23,652 nucleotides of DNA, taken from assembly GCA_937915045.1 (NCBI GenBank), contig CALDNM010000191.1, positions 1 through 23,652 on the forward strand. Direction: 5' to 3'. The position numbers and the translations under genes were made by a program. Position 1 is the stretch's first letter; each line of letters starts with the position of its first letter. The DNA is from an uncultured Clostridia bacterium (GTDB lineage Bacteria; Bacillota; Clostridia; Peptostreptococcales; Anaerovoracaceae). This document shows, piece by piece, positions 1-6,386 of this stretch. The notes beneath the pieces were generated by a model. The model did no database searches. It was not told the DNA's origin and was given only the letters and a program-made list of their open reading frames with translations.

Positions 1-4
1 TATG

Positions 5-29
5 AAAGTATCTAGAATAGTAATACTTT
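5..29. repeat. AT-rich inverted repeat upstream of the GntR gene
   Basis: AAAGTAT (5-11) and ATACTTT (23-29) are perfect 7-base inverted arms around an 11-base spacer. It lies about 80 bases upstream of the GntR start codon, so it could be an operator for that regulator or the weak 3' hairpin of a gene beyond the window edge. Nothing in the sequence decides between these. Confidence 0.35.
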
Positions 30-57
30 TATCACACTTTGGTAAGAAAATTATGGG

Positions 58-84
58 AGCCGCCGGTCAAAAAGACCTGCGGCT
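58..84. other. GC-rich stem-loop before the GntR gene
   Basis: AGCCGC-c-GGTC pairs with GACC-t-GCGGCT around an AAAAA loop, giving a 10-bp stem with one mismatch. Only TTTC follows on the plus strand, so it is a poor intrinsic terminator. It could be a weak terminator of a gene to the left, or a structure in the GntR 5' leader, since it ends 12 bases before the ribosome binding site. Confidence 0.5.
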
Positions 85-110
85 TTCGTACCATTCAAGG
101 AGAACGAGAT

Positions 111-752
111 ATGACAGACAACATCAGGTCGCTTCGCGATGTCGCCAAGCGTAAGATAGTGCAAGCCATAAGCGAAGAAAAAATAGCTCCCGGAACGGTC
201 ATAACAGAGGCGCAGATATGCGTGGATCTTGATCTGGGACGAACTCCGGCGAGAGAAGCTCTCATCGAATTGACTGCGAACAGGGTCCTGGAGAAGATAC
301 CGAACGTGGGATTTCGTGTACGCGGTATAGATAAAAAAGCAAGGGACGACGCGTTTGTTATACTGGCGGAGCTTGATTCGCTGGCGGCCTGTCTCGCCGC
401 GCGTAAGCTGTCGGATGACGATATAGACCGTATGAGGGAACTTACCGACCTCATGGATGTGGCTGTGAAATATTGCAATTTCACGGATTATGATTCTCTT
501 CAGGATGAGTTCCACGGCATTTATGTCAATGCCTGCAAAAATCGATTCCTGATCCAGGAGATCGAGATGATCAAGGACAGTGTCCTGGGGTACGCTTTTT
601 ATTCAGATGATAAAAAGATGCTCATGGAAAAATGCGCTTCGGCGAACGAACAGCACAGAGAGATCGTGCGTCTGTTCGCGGAGTGTGAAATAAAAGAGCT
701 GCACAAGTATCTGACAGAAGTGCACTGGGCAGTAAGAAAGAGTGAGCCATGA
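111..752 (+). CDS. GntR-family transcriptional regulator, FCD subfamily
   Basis: A predicted DNA-binding repressor or activator of 213 residues, close to the usual GntR/FCD length. The N-terminal winged helix-turn-helix (about residues 5-70) includes the typical GRTPAREAL recognition-helix segment. The rest is an all-helical FCD effector domain. Its likely metal ligands are visible as DEFH, EQHREI and EVHW, so it probably binds a metal-chelated small carboxylate; this is family knowledge, not shown here. I place the start at 111 because AAGGAG at 97-102 is 8 bases upstream. An in-frame upstream extension to 39 would read through a stem-loop. Its stop overlaps the ATG of the SMR transporter (ATGA), so the two are co-translated and the regulator plausibly controls the efflux gene. 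The effector is unknown. Confidence 0.85.
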   Translation: MTDNIRSLRDVAKRKIVQAISEEKIAPGTVITEAQICVDLDLGRTPAREALIELTANRVLEKIPNVGFRVRGIDKKARDDAFVILAELDSLAACLAARKLSDDDIDRMRELTDLMDVAVKYCNFTDYDSLQDEFHGIYVNACKNRFLIQEIEMIKDSVLGYAFYSDDKKMLMEKCASANEQHREIVRLFAECEIKELHKYLTEVHWAVRKSEP

Positions 753-1072
753 TAAATTATGTATTTTTGTTCGGGACTATACTGCTTGAAGTCTTTGGAA
801 CGACATGTCTTAAATATTCGGATGGATTCAGCAAACTGCTCCCGTCTATCGTAAGCATGGCCGCGTATATCATGAGTCTGTTCCTGTTTTCAAAACTGCT
901 GACGAGGATGAATCTCGGGATAGCGTACGCGACTTGGGCAGGGCTCGGTATTGTTCTGGTCGCCGTTGTCTCGGCGGTGTTGTTTCATCAGCACATTACT
1001 ACAATCGGGGCAGTTTCGATATGCCTCATCATAGCAGGCTGCGTCACGCTCAATCTGTATGGGCAGGGTTGA
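749..1072 (+). CDS. Small multidrug resistance (SMR) efflux protein, EmrE-like
   Basis: A 107-residue inner-membrane protein with four predicted helices, the full size for the SMR family. SMR proteins work as antiparallel dimers exchanging protons for lipophilic cations. The essential membrane glutamate is E14, in LLEVFGTT at the same position as in EmrE, and the GIAYATWAG stretch corresponds to the EmrE Tyr60/Trp63 region. This favours an EmrE-type drug exporter over a SugE/Gdx guanidinium exporter, but substrate cannot be fixed from sequence. Only one subunit gene is present, so a homodimer is expected. The ATG overlaps the stop of the GntR regulator by four bases. The 3' end overlaps the convergent acetyltransferase by 23 bases, and no terminator is visible between them. 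Confidence 0.88.
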   Translation: MINYVFLFGTILLEVFGTTCLKYSDGFSKLLPSIVSMAAYIMSLFLFSKLLTRMNLGIAYATWAGLGIVLVAVVSAVLFHQHITTIGAVSICLIIAGCVTLNLYGQG

Positions 1073-1541
1073 GGTTTTTGACCATCATAGTCGCCATCCC
1101 GTATTTTGCCATTTTGGTTTCGACTTTGCTGAAGCCGTTTTTTTCGTAAAGATGTTCTGCGTCTTCAGTGAAGAGCCAGATTATTTTGAAACCGAGATCG
1201 ACGGCTTCTTTTTCGAGACGTTCGATCAGCAGAGAAGCTATGCCCTTGCCGCGATACAGCGGATGGACATAAAGAGAAGCCAGCCACGGTATCTGATCGG
1301 GCGATCCGTCGTGATCTGACTCCCAGAGGCTTATCATGCCGGTCGGCATATCACCGCAAAGAGCGATGAATGTCATAGGCAGATCTGTCTTGTTTGCTCC
1401 TTTTTGGAACATATCGGCAGACCGCTCAAAACTGCCGTGCGTCCTGCAGCCCCAGCAGCCATATGCCCACGAGGCGCACAGATCGATGTACTGCTTGTGA
1501 TCCGCGAGATATTCTATTGTGATCCTGTTGTCTTCAGTCAT
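1050..1541 (-). CDS. GNAT-family N-acetyltransferase
   Basis: A 163-residue cytoplasmic protein with the Gcn5-related fold. The acetyl-CoA pyrophosphate-binding motif is LYVHPLYRGKGIASLLIE (about residues 90-107), and a C-terminal LYEKNGF segment (131-137) is typical of the last strand and helix. The family transfers an acetyl group to amines of small molecules or proteins; the acceptor here is unknown. The start at 1541 follows an AAGGAGG site (1547-1553) on the minus strand and a good promoter further upstream; an in-frame extension to 1673 would cross that promoter and is rejected. The N-terminal region has several Trp and Cys residues (SWAYGCWGC) that may shape the acceptor pocket. It converges on, and overlaps the end of, the SMR gene. 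Confidence 0.88.
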   Translation of the reverse strand: MTEDNRITIEYLADHKQYIDLCASWAYGCWGCRTHGSFERSADMFQKGANKTDLPMTFIALCGDMPTGMISLWESDHDGSPDQIPWLASLYVHPLYRGKGIASLLIERLEKEAVDLGFKIIWLFTEDAEHLYEKNGFSKVETKMAKYGMATMMVKNLNPAHTD

Positions 1542-1565
1542 TTTGTCCTCCTTGATATTACGTAT

Positions 1566-1594
1566 ATAATATAATATAGAAGTCGGTTCTTCAA
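1566..1594 (-). promoter_or_regulatory. Sigma-A promoter of the GNAT gene
   Basis: Reading the minus strand, a -35 box TTGAAG (1589-1594) and a -10 box TATTAT (1566-1571) are 17 bases apart. Transcription would start near 1559, just ahead of the ribosome binding site. Confidence 0.7.
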
Positions 1595-1643
1595 TACAGA
1601 AAGGCGATGGAGCGAGGGCAAAACAGCTCATGTATTTCAAAGA

Positions 1644-1694
1644 AATAAAAACAACGGGAGCCTTCTTCGCCACTGCCGCGAAAAAGGTCCCGTA
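1644..1694 (-). terminator. Intrinsic terminator of the papain-family protease gene
   Basis: On the minus strand an outer ACGGG/CCCGT pair encloses a 10-bp inner stem (1662-1671 with 1679-1688, one G-T pair) and a 7-base loop. The run TGTTTTTATTT follows. It lies about 50 bases past the protease stop and insulates the acetyltransferase promoter from upstream transcription. Confidence 0.85.
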
Positions 1695-1745
1695 TTTTCA
1701 GCTTACTGTTTCGACTATTTATTTACATAGGCTTTGATCCTTGAT

Positions 1746-3359
1746 TTAGATGGCTTCATCGACGTAAGCTTTTATCCTCACGTTGTTGTGGCCTTTCTTG
1801 CCGTAGTCTGTCCACTTCTTGCCGAACTTTTTGTAGTAGCTCTGTCCCTTTGAAGAGGATGATCTGTACAACAGGCTTGAGTATTCGGAAAGCTCATATG
1901 TAGAGCTCGTGTCTGTGGCCACATATGATTTGCCTTTTTTAGATGTCGCAGTCACTACGACAGCGAATTTCGTTCCTTTTGAAAGGCTGACATCATTTTT
2001 AAGCTCTATAGTCGAATAGCCGTCGTATGTGAGAGATCCGGTCTGAGCTTTGGAAAGCATCGCTTTGCCGCTGGTAGGATCGGATGATTTCTTAGGATTT
2101 TTGTATATCTGTATGCTGTATTTCATCGAGCCGCTCAGGTTGTAATATCCCACAGCCTTGAGTGTAGAAGCTGATGTCGCTTTGAATACGTTAGCCGACT
2201 TTATGGCCTGCTTTTTCTTTGCTGACGCGAAACCATCGAGGGAGTATGTTCCATCGTACTGGTATGTTTTGCTGTAAGAATTCGAAACCGGTACAGCTTC
2301 ATAGAAGGTCGCGATCTCATTGTTATAATATACATCATAATCGTAGTACGATACCCAGAAGCACTGGCTGGAGTCCTGTACATCATCGCTTCCCTGCGTT
2401 GACCAGCTGTTCTGGCAGAGCCACGCGCCGTCCTTTGAAGGCTCAGGTCCGCCTGACGCGCTGAAGTTGTCTTTCGAGAAGTTATCGTTCCAGCCTATGA
2501 CAGCTACAGCGTGACCGCCGCCGGTGCCATTATCGACTGCTTTGTTGTATGCTGATTTGCTCACATACAGGCACTTGTTAGTAGTGTTCCAGTACGGGTC
2601 ATATGAATTCGTTTGCTCATTATAAATAACATATATTCCGATCTCGCCCGCGCCGTATTTTATTATCGAGTTTTTCATCGCCGAGATATTGTTCTGAGGA
2701 ACGAAATATGAGTCGGTCATCGAAACTGTATTTTTGCTTGAAGCGTATTTATCATCAAGCCCGGTCTTACCGGCGACCTGCCTGTCTATTATAGCGTTCA
2801 TCGAAGAATCGCTGTACGGAAGTTCGCTTTCGTTGATCGCGCCGTAGCCTTTGGCGAGCGTCATCGCCGCCGTGGTGTAATCTCCGCCGGTCTGCGCGAA
2901 ATTATTATAATCATCATTGATTATGTTAGATATCCTGTTTGTGTCTTTCTCTGTGCCCGCGGGTCTCGCGCTGGTCGAAGGATCCGCAGCGCTGTAGTAA
3001 CCAAGCTGAAGAGGGGACACGGTATATGTACCATATCCGTTCATCGAGAGATTTGATTCGATAGCTGTCGCAGATGAGAACGCCCAGCACATACCGCTTG
3101 CGCTCTGATCTTTCAGGTTCGGTGTCCATGACTTTGCGGTCCTGAGGTCATACTTGACAGGTATATCAGATTTTGCTGACTTCGATCCGCTTTCCGTCAC
3201 GATGTTATTCGCATTTGGAAGTGCTGTCTTGTGGTAATCTCCGATCACTCTTGAGCTGCCGGACGCCAGCGCCGTCTGAGGCGCGAAAAGACATACCGCT
3301 GTCACTGCTGCCGCAAACGCGAAAACTGCCGCGGCTTTCTTGATTTTCATACTTCTCAT
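1746..3359 (-). CDS. Secreted papain-family (C1) cysteine protease with C-terminal lectin-like domain
   Basis: Predicted exported protease of 537 residues. A signal peptide spans residues 1 to about 32 (MKIKK, hydrophobic core, cleavage after ALA). The C1 catalytic domain covers roughly 65-355: Gln85 for the oxyanion hole six residues before Cys91 in GMCWAFS, His283 in GGGHAVAVIGW, and Asn317 in CQNSWS. The order and spacing are those of papain. After it, about 365-535 resemble the beta-rich lectin-like domain that follows C1 domains in many Clostridia cell-surface proteases, ending in a short Lys/Tyr-rich tail. No sortase or SLH motif is visible. The start at 3359 is set by GGAGG (3366-3370) six bases upstream; a longer reading to 3428 runs through the preceding gene fragment. 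The substrate is unknown; host or dietary protein, or surface-protein maturation, are possible. Confidence 0.88.
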   Translation of the reverse strand: MRSMKIKKAAAVFAFAAAVTAVCLFAPQTALASGSSRVIGDYHKTALPNANNIVTESGSKSAKSDIPVKYDLRTAKSWTPNLKDQSASGMCWAFSSATAIESNLSMNGYGTYTVSPLQLGYYSAADPSTSARPAGTEKDTNRISNIINDDYNNFAQTGGDYTTAAMTLAKGYGAINESELPYSDSSMNAIIDRQVAGKTGLDDKYASSKNTVSMTDSYFVPQNNISAMKNSIIKYGAGEIGIYVIYNEQTNSYDPYWNTTNKCLYVSKSAYNKAVDNGTGGGHAVAVIGWNDNFSKDNFSASGGPEPSKDGAWLCQNSWSTQGSDDVQDSSQCFWVSYYDYDVYYNNEIATFYEAVPVSNSYSKTYQYDGTYSLDGFASAKKKQAIKSANVFKATSASTLKAVGYYNLSGSMKYSIQIYKNPKKSSDPTSGKAMLSKAQTGSLTYDGYSTIELKNDVSLSKGTKFAVVVTATSKKGKSYVATDTSSTYELSEYSSLLYRSSSSKGQSYYKKFGKKWTDYGKKGHNNVRIKAYVDEAI

Positions 3360-3375
3360 ATCTTTCCTCCATCCT

Positions 3376-3618
3376 TTAGATCTTGATTGAATTAAGATCC
3401 GTCCACTTGTTCCAGACGAGTTTGCCATCGCGTTTGCACTGGTATCTCATCTTGTAGTAATAAGTCTTTCCGTTCGTTTTATTTATCGACGTGTACGCTG
3501 CGGTACCGTTCTTTCTGCTGAATACGGTCTTGAACTTCCCGGATTTTCCTTCCTTGTACGCGTACTCGGAATTGGCCGGGACAGCATAGACTGCCGGCGC
3601 GGACATAGATATCGTCAC
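3376..3618 (-). pseudogene. Fragment of a secreted FnIII-like protein (probably broken)
   Basis: An 80-residue frame from a GTG codon. It starts with the end of what looks like a signal peptide (cleavage near PAVYA) and finishes in a segment like the last strands of a fibronectin type III domain (GKTYYYKMRYQCKRDGKLVWNKW). The frame stays open upstream of the GTG, adding hydrophobic residues (HVVAPAF), but has no ATG before a TAA near 3674. An ATG at about 3649 in another frame starts MLLLRPSVA and then stops. This fits a 5' frameshift or internal deletion in a once longer secreted protein. No convincing ribosome binding site is visible. It ends 16 bases before the protease start, so it may now serve only as protease leader. 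A genuine tiny secreted protein is the alternative. Confidence 0.4.
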
Positions 3619-3665
3619 GCAACTGAAGGCCGGAGCAACAACATGACTAAATATTCGGATAATTG

Positions 3666-3671
3666 ATTATA
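3666..3671 (-). promoter_or_regulatory. Candidate -10 box ahead of the FnIII fragment and protease
   Basis: A perfect TATAAT on the minus strand lies 48 bases before the fragment's GTG, in the AT-rich gap after the phosphodiesterase gene. The -35 position (TTTATT, 17-base spacing) is poor. It could drive the fragment and protease together. Confidence 0.4.
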
Positions 3672-3714
3672 GCATTTAAATATACTCAAATAAAGAGAAA
3701 CATTTCGATGTGAT

Positions 3715-5790
3715 TTAGGAAAGGACCTCTGAGAGTGAGAACATCATCATGACAGAATAATCATTTTGCGAGATTATTTTAAGACGTACTCTCAAAGTGA
3801 TGATATCGCCATCGGGCAGTTTTTTCCGCACCTGCAGTGTCTCAGTTGCGCCTGACTGAAGGGCGCGTTCTATCGAGTCATTCAGGAGAAGAGCGTCATT
3901 ATCACACAGCGTATCAAAGATATTTGTTTTCACAAATTCCGCGCTGCCGCGCATGATGTCGTTATAGCTGTCGTTGGCCATTAAAAGCGAAAGCACTCCG
4001 CCGGAAAGTTCATATATCCCGATGCCTCCTACGACATCGAAAATGAATTCGATCTTAGGATCTGTGCTCCAGATGCTTTTTCCTTCAAAAGGAGTGTCAT
4101 ACGTTGGCTGCGTTTCCGGTTTCCAGAAAGGCTGAGCGCTGCTGAGAAGATCTTCAAATTGTACGACAGGTATCGCCTTTGAAAAATAATAACCCTGTAT
4201 ATAGTCGCAGCCGATGCTTTTCAGAAAATCGTATTGAGCTTTTGTCTCTACGCCTTCTACTATGATATCAAGATCGAGCCACTTAGCCATCCTGACGATG
4301 CAAGTTATAAGATTGCCGGCTTTTGATGATGACGCGAAGTCATCGACGAAACGCATATCGATCTTCAGTATGTCGAGTTCGATGTTCTTCAGCATATTGA
4401 GTGAAGAATATCCGCTGCCGAAATCGTCCATGAGTATAGTGAAGCCTTCCTTCCTGAGAAGAGGGAGGACTTCTATGATCTGATCCGGATTTTCCGTGTA
4501 AGCTGTCTCTGTGATCTCAAGCCTGAGCATTTTTGGCTCAAGATCGTATTTGGCAAGAAGAGATTTAAGGAAATCAATTAGATCATGGCTGTACAGGTTG
4601 ACACGCGAAACATTGACAGATATAGGGATCATTTTTTCCCCTTTTTTGCGCAGACCGTCAAGATATATGCAGGCTTCTTCCCAGATAAATCTGTCCAGCT
4701 TGATGATGAAGCCGTTTTTTTCAAATATTGGTATGAACTTGCTCGGGAGTATCATTCCCTTTGTCGGGTGTTTCCATCTGACGAGAGCCTCCGCACTGAC
4801 GAGATGCTTCCCGACCGCGGAATAAACAGGCTGCAGAAAAATGCAGAACTGGTTCGCGCTCAGCGCGTCATTCATTTCGGAGACGATCTCCTGCTCAGAC
4901 AGGATCTCTTCACGCATCTTTGAATCATATACCGCGCAGTGGCGCGTATACATCCCTTTTGAAGCCTGGAGAGCGAGGTCGGCTCTGTCGAACATCGCGG
5001 CGACAGGGACATTGCAGTCGTCTATAGGATAGATCCCGAGGTTGAAAGATATTTTGTAGTTTATATCGAGATCATTCAGCACTTTCATTACCTTCTGATA
5101 GAAGTCAGTGTGATCGAATGAGTCAGCAGGTATGCACATGACGAAATGATCGGCACGTATGCGTCCGCATGTACCAGTGCTCCCGACATAATCTTTTATG
5201 AAACTGCCAAGCGTACGAAGGACCAGGTCTCCTGTATCGAGTCCGAGGAGATCGTTCAGTACTTTGAAGCGATCGATGTTCGTCCTGACCATAAGGAAAT
5301 CTGTATCCGGATGCTGCGCGAGGAATACGCGCGTATTTTCGGAAAAACCGTGCTGGTTATATATACCGGTAAGGGGATCTGATTCGCGAAGCTTTTTCAT
5401 GAGAGTGTAACTGTTCGCGACATCTTTCACTCTTTTCTTTTCTGTCCCGCCTACGAAAGGCTTGACGATGCAGTCATCAGCGCCATTCATGACCGCTTTG
5501 TTCAGATTTACACGGTCATTGATATCGGAACACGCTATAACAGCTGTTTTTCGTATGTCGTCATCCGCTTTGGCATCTTTTATAAAGTCGACGATCTCGG
5601 AAGGAGCGTCCTCGATATCTACGATCACGACGGACACGCCGCCAAGGCGTTTCATGATGATCATTGCTTCATCGGGAGCGGATGTGACCGCTATAGAATA
5701 GTCGTCACTGAAAAGATCTTTCAGTATACTTGTGTTCTTTTCAATGCCGCTCAAAAGCAACATAGAGTCTTTCGCTACTGTGTTTGCCAT
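3715..5790 (-). CDS. Cyclic-di-GMP phosphodiesterase: pseudo-receiver, degenerate GGDEF, EAL, PAS-like
   Basis: A 691-residue cytoplasmic protein. Residues 8-115 have a receiver fold with Asp58, Ser88 and Lys110, but the acidic pair that binds magnesium is missing (SGIE at 14-17), so phosphorylation is doubtful. Residues 135-290 form a GGDEF domain whose signature is RADHF (212-216), so no cyclase activity is expected; it may bind GTP or serve as scaffold. The EAL domain (about 300-548) keeps every catalytic residue: Glu334 in EALVRW, Asn393, Glu425 in EITE, Asp455-Asp456 in DDFGSGYSSL, Lys476 in KID, Glu512 in EGVE, Gln532 in QGY. It should therefore hydrolyse c-di-GMP. Residues about 565-691 look like a PAS-type sensor placed unusually at the C-terminus. 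It is a single gene with its own consensus promoter. Confidence 0.9.
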   Translation of the reverse strand: MANTVAKDSMLLLSGIEKNTSILKDLFSDDYSIAVTSAPDEAMIIMKRLGGVSVVIVDIEDAPSEIVDFIKDAKADDDIRKTAVIACSDINDRVNLNKAVMNGADDCIVKPFVGGTEKKRVKDVANSYTLMKKLRESDPLTGIYNQHGFSENTRVFLAQHPDTDFLMVRTNIDRFKVLNDLLGLDTGDLVLRTLGSFIKDYVGSTGTCGRIRADHFVMCIPADSFDHTDFYQKVMKVLNDLDINYKISFNLGIYPIDDCNVPVAAMFDRADLALQASKGMYTRHCAVYDSKMREEILSEQEIVSEMNDALSANQFCIFLQPVYSAVGKHLVSAEALVRWKHPTKGMILPSKFIPIFEKNGFIIKLDRFIWEEACIYLDGLRKKGEKMIPISVNVSRVNLYSHDLIDFLKSLLAKYDLEPKMLRLEITETAYTENPDQIIEVLPLLRKEGFTILMDDFGSGYSSLNMLKNIELDILKIDMRFVDDFASSSKAGNLITCIVRMAKWLDLDIIVEGVETKAQYDFLKSIGCDYIQGYYFSKAIPVVQFEDLLSSAQPFWKPETQPTYDTPFEGKSIWSTDPKIEFIFDVVGGIGIYELSGGVLSLLMANDSYNDIMRGSAEFVKTNIFDTLCDNDALLLNDSIERALQSGATETLQVRKKLPDGDIITLRVRLKIISQNDYSVMMMFSLSEVLS

Positions 5791-5825
5791 AATACCTACC
5801 TCATTGACCCAAACGTGTTATACAA

Positions 5826-5854
5826 ATTATACAACAACTCACAGAAAATTACAA
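5826..5854 (-). promoter_or_regulatory. Sigma-A promoter of the phosphodiesterase gene
   Basis: Minus strand: -35 TTGTAA (5849-5854), 17-base spacer, perfect -10 TATAAT (5826-5831). The leader is about 30 bases. The divergent panF promoter begins only 43 bases away. Confidence 0.75.
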
Positions 5855-5896
5855 AAAACACGCAAATTTTTACATTTGTTTTTTTGCGTTATTTTC

Positions 5897-5925
5897 TTGT
5901 CAAGTAATGTCTGAAGTGATATTAT
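5897..5925 (+). promoter_or_regulatory. Sigma-A promoter of the yhdT-panF operon
   Basis: -35 TTGTCA (5897-5902) and -10 TATTAT (5920-5925) with a 17-base spacer; a TATAAT also lies three bases further on. Transcription should start near 5932, leaving a leader of about 125 bases before the first gene. Confidence 0.7.
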
Positions 5926-5931
5926 AATCGA

Positions 5932-6056
5932 GTTCAAAGAAATAGCTCAGAAATGAGTACGAGCAGCCAGGTGCGGCAGGGCTACATTTTACCGGCTATT
6001 GTGGACGGACTTACATCAAAAGACACTTACTTTGGGAAAAGAAGGGATCTATTATA
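5932..6056 (+). other. Long 5' leader of the yhdT-panF operon, partly structured
   Basis: The transcript ahead of the first gene is unusually long for this window. AATAGC (5941-5946) can pair with GCTATT (5995-6000), enclosing a G-rich stretch with a possible AGCC/GGCT hairpin (5965-5968 with 5980-5983). I do not recognise a known riboswitch class, and no terminator T-run is present. An AAGGGA ribosome binding site sits near 6046. Confidence 0.35.
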
Positions 6057-6386
6057 ATGAGAAGTGATTCATACGGTGCGCCGATCATTACCGAAAGAGA
6101 TCGGAACCGCCAGATCAGAAAAGAAGCGATAGTATCCATTGTGTTGTACATCGCGTTTTTTTTGTGGTGGTACATCACGGGCTACGGCCTCGGGAGCGGA
6201 GACCCGAAAAACTATACTTACATCATGGGACTTCCGATGTGGTTCTTCCTCAGCTGCATAGTCGGCTATGTGGGGTTCTGCGTTGTCTCTGTGATAGTAG
6301 TGAAAAAGCTGTTTAAGAATTTCAGCCTGGAAGAAACTCTGGACGATCAGGAGACAGAGCCGATCGGGGGTGACACGGATGAGTAA
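6057..6386 (+). CDS. YhdT-like small membrane protein (DUF997)
   Basis: A 109-residue protein with a charged N-terminus, two predicted membrane helices (about residues 25-43 and 58-84), and an acidic cytoplasmic tail (EETLDDQETEP). The FFLWWYITGYGLG segment followed by GLPMWFFLS is the pattern of the YhdT/DUF997 family. In many bacteria this protein is encoded immediately before the sodium/pantothenate symporter PanF, and the same order is found here. Its own role is unknown; an accessory or second subunit of the transporter is the natural inference. Its end overlaps the panF start by eight bases, indicating translational coupling. Confidence 0.85.
   Translation: MRSDSYGAPIITERDRNRQIRKEAIVSIVLYIAFFLWWYITGYGLGSGDPKNYTYIMGLPMWFFLSCIVGYVGFCVVSVIVVKKLFKNFSLEETLDDQETEPIGGDTDE

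Noticed and set aside
39..110. N-terminal extension of the GntR protein to position 39
   Set aside because: It would translate the GC-rich stem-loop and lacks a ribosome binding site; AAGGAG at 97-102 fits the ATG at 111.
1050..1072. Frameshift or misassembly suggested by overlapping gene ends
   Set aside because: Convergent genes sharing a few bases at their stops (here and at 21435-21445) are common in compact genomes, and both proteins are full length.
1542..1673. N-terminal extension of the acetyltransferase
   Set aside because: It runs through the promoter and part of the protease terminator; the AAGGAGG site fixes the start at 1541.
3360..3428. Longer start for the papain-family protease
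   Set aside because: The signal peptide starts properly at 3359 with GGAGG six bases upstream; the extra residues are the FnIII fragment read in another frame.
5932..6056. Signal recognition particle RNA or a guanidine, THF or c-di-GMP riboswitch in the panF leader
   Set aside because: Short G-rich similarities only; the conserved cores of these RNAs are not present.
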